In this document: positions 6,962 to 10,711 of the stretch, one piece after another | Position numbering within the stretch: position 1 is the stretch's first letter | Layout of the letters: each line of letters starts with the position of its first letter | Source of the DNA: Circinella minor | Taxonomy: Eukaryota > Mucoromycota > Mucoromycetes > Mucorales > Lichtheimiaceae | Length of the DNA: 10,711 bases | Direction: 5' to 3' | Assembly (NCBI GenBank): GCA_016758965.1 | Contig: JAEPRB010000620.1 | Coordinates: 1-10,711, forward strand | The notes under the pieces: generated by a model | What the model saw: only the letters and a program-made list of their open reading frames with translations | Databases searched by the model: none | What the model was told of the DNA's origin: nothing | Translations under genes and position numbers: made by a program

Positions 6962-7858
6962 TCAAAACCACAAGGAAGTAGCATTGGGTGGGACGATATC
7001 GACGTCCATGTCGCCCTCACACCAATCTACTTCCATATACTCCAGGTCTCCGAACTTCCAATCTATTTCCATTTTTACATCGTCGTCATCGTCTTCATCA
7101 CGTTCTTCATTATTTTCACCATTTTCACCATTTTCACCATTTTCACCAGTAGCACCCGCATGTGCACCAACAGCCGCAGCAGCAGCCGCAGCAGCACGAG
7201 CAGCACGAGCATCACGAAGAGCACGAACTGGGCGGGGAGTAAGGATAGGTCGAGCAGGTGGAGTCGGAGCAGAAGTAATAGCTGGGGTAGCAGCAGGAAT
7301 CGTAGCAGGAGGAGTCGTTTCAGAAGTAGTAGTAGGAGTAGCGGCAGGAATAGTAGCAGAAACGGCGGCAGAAGTAGTAATAGGAATGGCAGCAGAAGTA
7401 GTAACAGGAGAGGCGGCAGAAGTAGTAACAGTAGCCGTAGCAACAGCAGAAACATGAGAACTGGTGGCAGGAACGCCAGGACCAGTTGAGACAGCACCAG
7501 CTCTACTGACAACAGCAGGAAGAGCAAAGACAGAATTGTGCGCAATGGGAACAGCGTTACCCATGGCAACCCGACCAGCATTAACCCAACGGGCAGGAGT
7601 AGGATCAGGCAATGTAGTAGTGGGAGCAAAGGCATGAGCATTACCAATTGCTGTCCAATGATTTTCAACCCTGCGAACAGGAGCTGGAATAGCAAAGACG
7701 TGTTCAGAAGCAGGAGAAGTAGAAATCGGAGAAGAAGTAAGAATAGGGGTAGGTGGATTCACCACCAAGCGAATGCGGCGAACATTGCTGGTGGGATTGG
7801 CAATGGAAGTAAGTGCAGTAGTGGCTTGTGAAGCAAGAGATCTTGTAGAGCGAATCAT
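6962..7858 (-). CDS. Low-complexity 298-aa protein with Ala/Thr/Pro-rich body and acidic C-terminus
   Basis: ATG at 7858-7856 (A at -3) to TGA at 6964-6962. No recognisable domain. Residues 1-50 contain five Arg and no acidic residue, which could serve as a mitochondrial presequence. About 120-210 is Ala/Thr/Ser/Pro-rich with octapeptide-like repeats (VTTSAA-P). 211-233 is Arg/Ala-rich with a poly-Ala run. 238-249 is four GEN repeats. 250-260 is acidic (EERDEDDDDD). 263-287 repeats a motif three times: MEIDW, MEVDW, MDVDI. A TATA box lies 64 bp upstream. A donor GTAAGT begins 14 nt after the stop, so introns would lie in the 3' UTR. The plus strand also has long frames here, caused by triplet-like repeats. 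I prefer the minus frame for its length, start context, TATA box, acidic motif and linked splice signals. Function unknown. Confidence 0.55.
   Translation of the reverse strand: MIRSTRSLASQATTALTSIANPTSNVRRIRLVVNPPTPILTSSPISTSPASEHVFAIPAPVRRVENHWTAIGNAHAFAPTTTLPDPTPARWVNAGRVAMGNAVPIAHNSVFALPAVVSRAGAVSTGPGVPATSSHVSAVATATVTTSAASPVTTSAAIPITTSAAVSATIPAATPTTTSETTPPATIPAATPAITSAPTPPARPILTPRPVRALRDARAARAAAAAAAAVGAHAGATGENGENGENGENNEERDEDDDDDVKMEIDWKFGDLEYMEVDWCEGDMDVDIVPPNATSLWF
7112..7147. repeat. Four tandem 9-bp repeats encoding GEN
   Basis: ATTTTCACC is repeated four times without change on the plus strand. In the minus frame it encodes Gly-Glu-Asn four times. Perfect identity of the copies points to recent slippage. 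Confidence 0.95.
7364..7435. repeat. Three tandem 24-bp repeats in the Ala/Thr-rich region
   Basis: Units at 7364-7387, 7388-7411 and 7412-7435 share the core GCAGAAGTAGTAA. They encode an octapeptide of the VTTSAA-P type in the minus frame. Looser copies continue to about 7270. Confidence 0.85.
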
Positions 7859-7896
7859 ACTGTAAAAAAAAAAGAGGTGAGAGAAAAGAAGAAAAA

Positions 7897-7929
7897 ACGC
7901 GTTACTATAGAAATTTAATTTTATTTATA
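7897..7929 (-). promoter_or_regulatory. TATA box and ACGCGT site upstream of the 298-aa frame
   Basis: TATAAATA on the minus strand at 7929-7922, and ACGCGT at 7897-7902. ACGCGT is the core of the MluI cell-cycle box used by MBF-type factors in ascomycete yeasts. Here it lies downstream of the TATA box near the expected start site, so its role is uncertain. A pyrimidine run ending in ACAG directly precedes the ATG and could also be a splice acceptor. Confidence 0.35.
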
Positions 7930-8217
7930 GCTGCATTGTAACCTTATTCCCCGCCAGCTATCTGTTACCCACAGATTAAAATACACACATTTTAATAATA
8001 AGCTATGTCGGCTTAAAATTACTTCTATAAAAAATAATAACATATTCTTATTAATATATTTGTAACTACGTATTATGATATCTTTTTTAAAAAAAATTCT
8101 TTTTATTCTTCATTTCAATAAAGAATATCAGTCGTTAACTAATCTAGAAATAATAAAGTTTTAAAATATGCACGGACCACTATGGGCATTTTTTTATACA
8201 ACTCTCAACTATTTGAC

Positions 8218-8250
8218 CTTTTCATTAATGCTTTTTAGCATTATGAAAAG
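8218..8250. repeat. 13-bp hairpin with a single bulge
   Basis: CTTTTCATTAATGC (8218-8231) pairs with GCATTATGAAAAG (8238-8250), leaving one unpaired T at 8226 and a 6-nt loop TTTTTA. Confidence 0.8.
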
Positions 8251-9196
8251 CAATAATACCAGAACAGCTGGAATGGAAGCTGTCAAGAGAAAGCTAAATT
8301 GACAAATAATATCATATTGTGGACATTCTTTAATTTAAAATAAATATGGGCTAAATATACCACCAAGATAATACTATACTATTGTATGGGAATCGAAGCC
8401 ACTTATTTTTTTCAACCAAATTTAACAAGTATAAAGTTATGGAAATAGATGTAAAATATCTATGCTTTACTTGTACCTGCACCGCTTACAGAATATTAAT
8501 AATAAATAAAACTGTCGTTTTTTGGAATATTACAGAATGTTAGTTTTTATTGATCTGCTTTAATCCGGGCGATTTTGAAGAGCATAATCTTTTGCATATG
8601 TATGTTTATATAATTATATTTGTTATCATCAATAATTTGGAAAAGTAGTCTTATACGTAATAATATTTATTGATTTCCTAATTTTCTTTATTACAACAAC
8701 TCCATAAAATAAGACAGTCGTTTTTTTTTTATTTTAATATTAAAAACATTATCTAATCAATTATATATCACTAGTATATGGTACCTATTCTCACCCAGAT
8801 AATGTTTTGTAATAACGATGAATCTATTTTCAATAATAACTTATATCTATGATATTCCTCTTTTACGTACATAGATCATTGTACAAGTTTAGATAAACAG
8901 TATACTATAGTGCTATTATAAAATAGTAATCAATACACAATATTTTATTATTATGTATTATTACTAACTAATAAATGATATATATTTACAATAGAGTAGA
9001 TATAAAGGATTACAATCAAATAAGATAAAAGAGGGGATATATAAATGTGTTTGATTGTACGATTGTAAAATAAAAAACACCTATTATCCAAGTAATCTAA
9101 TTAATGTTATTAGTAGTTTCATTATTAATGTATGTGATGAATCTTGCCTCTTTTTTTTTTTTTTGTATATAAAATAATAATTAGTGTATGCATAAG

Positions 9197-9220
9197 GTTG
9201 TTGTTGTTGTTGTTGTTGTT
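9197..9220. repeat. (GTT)8 microsatellite
   Basis: Eight uninterrupted GTT triplets within a T/G-rich, gene-free stretch. Confidence 0.95.
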
Positions 9221-9983
9221 TTGATTATAATAAAATAGAATGATGTGTGTGAAAATGAGAGAGCAAAAGAGCCGCTGTTGATATTGATGACTTGTATATC
9301 AATGGATAATCTCTTGTTGTCGATGATTAATACTGATAATATTGAATATTTGTTTGACTTTTACTCGATAAAAATAATTATTGTTAGAGGATGTTGTTGC
9401 TCTTGACGATAAAAACTGTCGAGACTAATTTTGTATGATAGTATTTAATATACTTTTGTGATTATTCCTCTTGATACTGTATAGGAGTTCAAGTCATATG
9501 TATTGATTTTGTTGCTTAAAGCGGAATTATCTTTGTATTCATCGACGGTCGTATGGTTGATTATTTTGATCTTGAGTATTGATTCTTGTTTGTGAGGTTG
9601 TTGTAACCAATGGATTGTATAATATTTGTTATTGATTTGATTTGATTTGATATCATTGGTATTGATTATTAATATTTGTTGTGATTGTTGTAGTACTGGA
9701 TCTCGAGTTTTTTTTTTTTCTTTTTTTTTTTTTGTTTGATCCTTGACTTGATAGATTTTTTTTATGTGTAGAAATATATAAACTTGTTTACTGTTTTTGA
9801 TTTTTGTCTTTTTGAAAGATATCCATTGATACAGAATGTCTTTTATCTATCGCAAGCTCTTTTGCTTCTCTGGATGACTGCTAGTTTTGGGTTAGCTTGT
9901 GATACTGTATTTTTGTGTTTTTGTGGAGAAGAGGGATGAGCGATATGAGGAAATTTTTAAATAGTTATAATAAAGGTTAATAG

Positions 9984-10049
9984 TATTTTTTTTTGTATCT
10001 TTTTTTTGTATCTTTTTTTTTTGTATCTTTCTTTTGTATCTTTTTTTTT
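9984..10049. repeat. Minisatellite of T-runs and GTATCT
   Basis: GTATCT occurs at 9995, 10008, 10023 and 10036, spaced 13-15 nt and separated by runs of T (one run interrupted by C). Confidence 0.85.
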
Positions 10050-10100
10050 GGCAATCATCATCACACACACAAATAATAAAGTTACCATACATTTGTTAAG

Positions 10101-10120
10101 AATACTGGATTTTCAGTATT
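10101..10120. repeat. Short perfect stem-loop
   Basis: AATACTG (10101-10107) and CAGTATT (10114-10120) form a 7-bp stem with the loop GATTTT. Confidence 0.7.
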
Positions 10121-10197
10121 AATATTTTACAGCGTACCTTTTCTTTTTTTTTCGAATAAGAGAGAATAGTCTTGGGTATACTGATATTGGATTGAGA

Positions 10198-10461
10198 CAA
10201 GACTGGAATATTCATCCACTGTTATTTTTGAATATGTTGGTATGAATTTGCGTGTGTGCATATTCGTCCACGTGTGTATATGCGTGTTTGTGTGTGTGTG
10301 CTACCTCCATATCCAAAATAACAGTGAATAGAATAAATATATCATCACACTTTTGAAGTGATAGTTTGAACCATTGTTCTTGAAATAACTTGTGAAATGA
10401 TAATCTTGACATGCAATAATAGTATAAGCATAAAAGTGTCGAGAATCATATTCCAGTCTTG
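10198..10461. mobile_element. Candidate foldback / MITE-like element (264 bp)
   Basis: CAAGACTGGAATAT at 10198-10211 is the exact reverse complement of 10448-10461. A second, nested inverted repeat pairs 10217-10236 with 10308-10326, with about two differences. So most of the left arm has a partner on the right, with an extra stretch (10327-10447) inserted in the right arm. The inner spacer includes a GTGTGT-rich tract (10250-10300). No target-site duplication is visible and there is no transposase. It could be a MITE, a foldback element or a chance palindrome remnant. Confidence 0.45.
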
Positions 10462-10676
10462 CCAACATCGAAAATAAATAAATATCTTGATAATAAAAAG
10501 GTTTCTTGTTGTGTTTCTTGATTAATAGAGTTCACCTTCTTGAATGCATAGTTTGTAATAAATACGCCGTACGTAATATATAGCTCACCATGGTAATTTA
10601 GATAGATGTGTACCTCGTGTAATACCAAAGAACGAAACCAAATCCCACATTTTGTTGTTGTCTACCACATGGAATA

Positions 10677-10711
10677 TTATTATGACACTCATTTTGTCTG
10701 TGTCATAATAA
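10677..10711. repeat. 12-bp perfect stem-loop at the right edge
   Basis: TTATTATGACAC (10677-10688) and GTGTCATAATAA (10700-10711) are exact reverse complements around an 11-nt loop. The window ends at the outer base, so the full extent is unknown. Confidence 0.9.

Larger units (their letters stand above)
7930..10195. other. AT-rich non-coding stretch with microsatellites
   Basis: No supportable gene. 7930-9120 is very AT-rich without strand preference. From about 9120 to 9960 the plus strand becomes T/G-rich, as in 2160-3900. It holds an 8-unit GTT repeat (9197-9220), a T-rich block near 9710-9735 and the T-run minisatellite near 10000. Minus-strand frames here are short and low-complexity. 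Confidence 0.6.

Noticed and set aside
6984..7457. 157-codon plus-strand Ala/Val/Gly-rich frame
   Set aside because: Mirror of the Ala/Thr-rich repeat region; shorter than the opposing frame and without promoter or splice support.
6911..7489. 192-codon plus-strand frame, Ser/Arg-rich, resembling an SR protein
   Set aside because: It is antisense to the 298-codon frame and its Ser/Arg run comes from AGC/AGT/AGA triplets on the opposite strand; no RNA-binding domain.
10212..10412. 66-codon minus-strand frame with His/Thr repeats
   Set aside because: The HTHKHAYTH part is simply the GTGTGT tract read in reverse, within the candidate foldback element.

Overview
The window reads as nuclear DNA of an AT-rich, early-diverging fungus, most likely Mucoromycota. 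The one clear gene is a five-exon NatA catalytic subunit (NAA10/ARD1) with short AT-rich introns. Much of the rest is non-coding, low-complexity or repeat-derived. The lineage call rests on the style of the NAA10 protein, intron size, branch sites and base composition; no organism-specific marker is visible.

Layout. 1-140: an open minus-strand frame runs off the left edge. 187-1304: NAA10 on the minus strand, reconstructed exactly across five exons. 1442 onward: a divergent plus-strand coding start, interrupted by an in-frame TAG that coincides with a possible splice donor. 1966-4281: gene-poor, with the plus strand rich in T and G. 4282-4952: an LTR-like block with TGTTGA...TCAACA ends, a TATA box and a strong hairpin, followed to about 5302 by a GC-rich segment.

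5302-7929: the most unusual part. On the minus strand there is a TATA box, a 298-codon frame (low-complexity, Ala/Thr/Pro-rich, acidic C-terminus), a stop, and then a run of ten predicted introns of 71-109 nt. Seven of the exons (A-G, 5399-6532) are diverged tandem copies of an exon-intron unit with a period of about 152-195 bp. Six of the seven array introns keep a TACTAAT-like branch site 31-42 nt before the acceptor; the seventh, entering copy G, has a weaker one. The last intron ends exactly where the DNA changes from AT-rich to GC-rich. No single frame stays open through the array, so I read it as a spliced non-coding (3' UTR or lncRNA) region or a decayed or alternatively spliced coding array.

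7930-10195: AT-rich, with microsatellites and a hairpin. 10198-10461: a candidate foldback (MITE-like) element with 14-bp perfect inverted ends. 10677-10711: a perfect 12-bp stem-loop at the window edge. No tRNA, rRNA, CRISPR or prokaryotic-type operon was seen.
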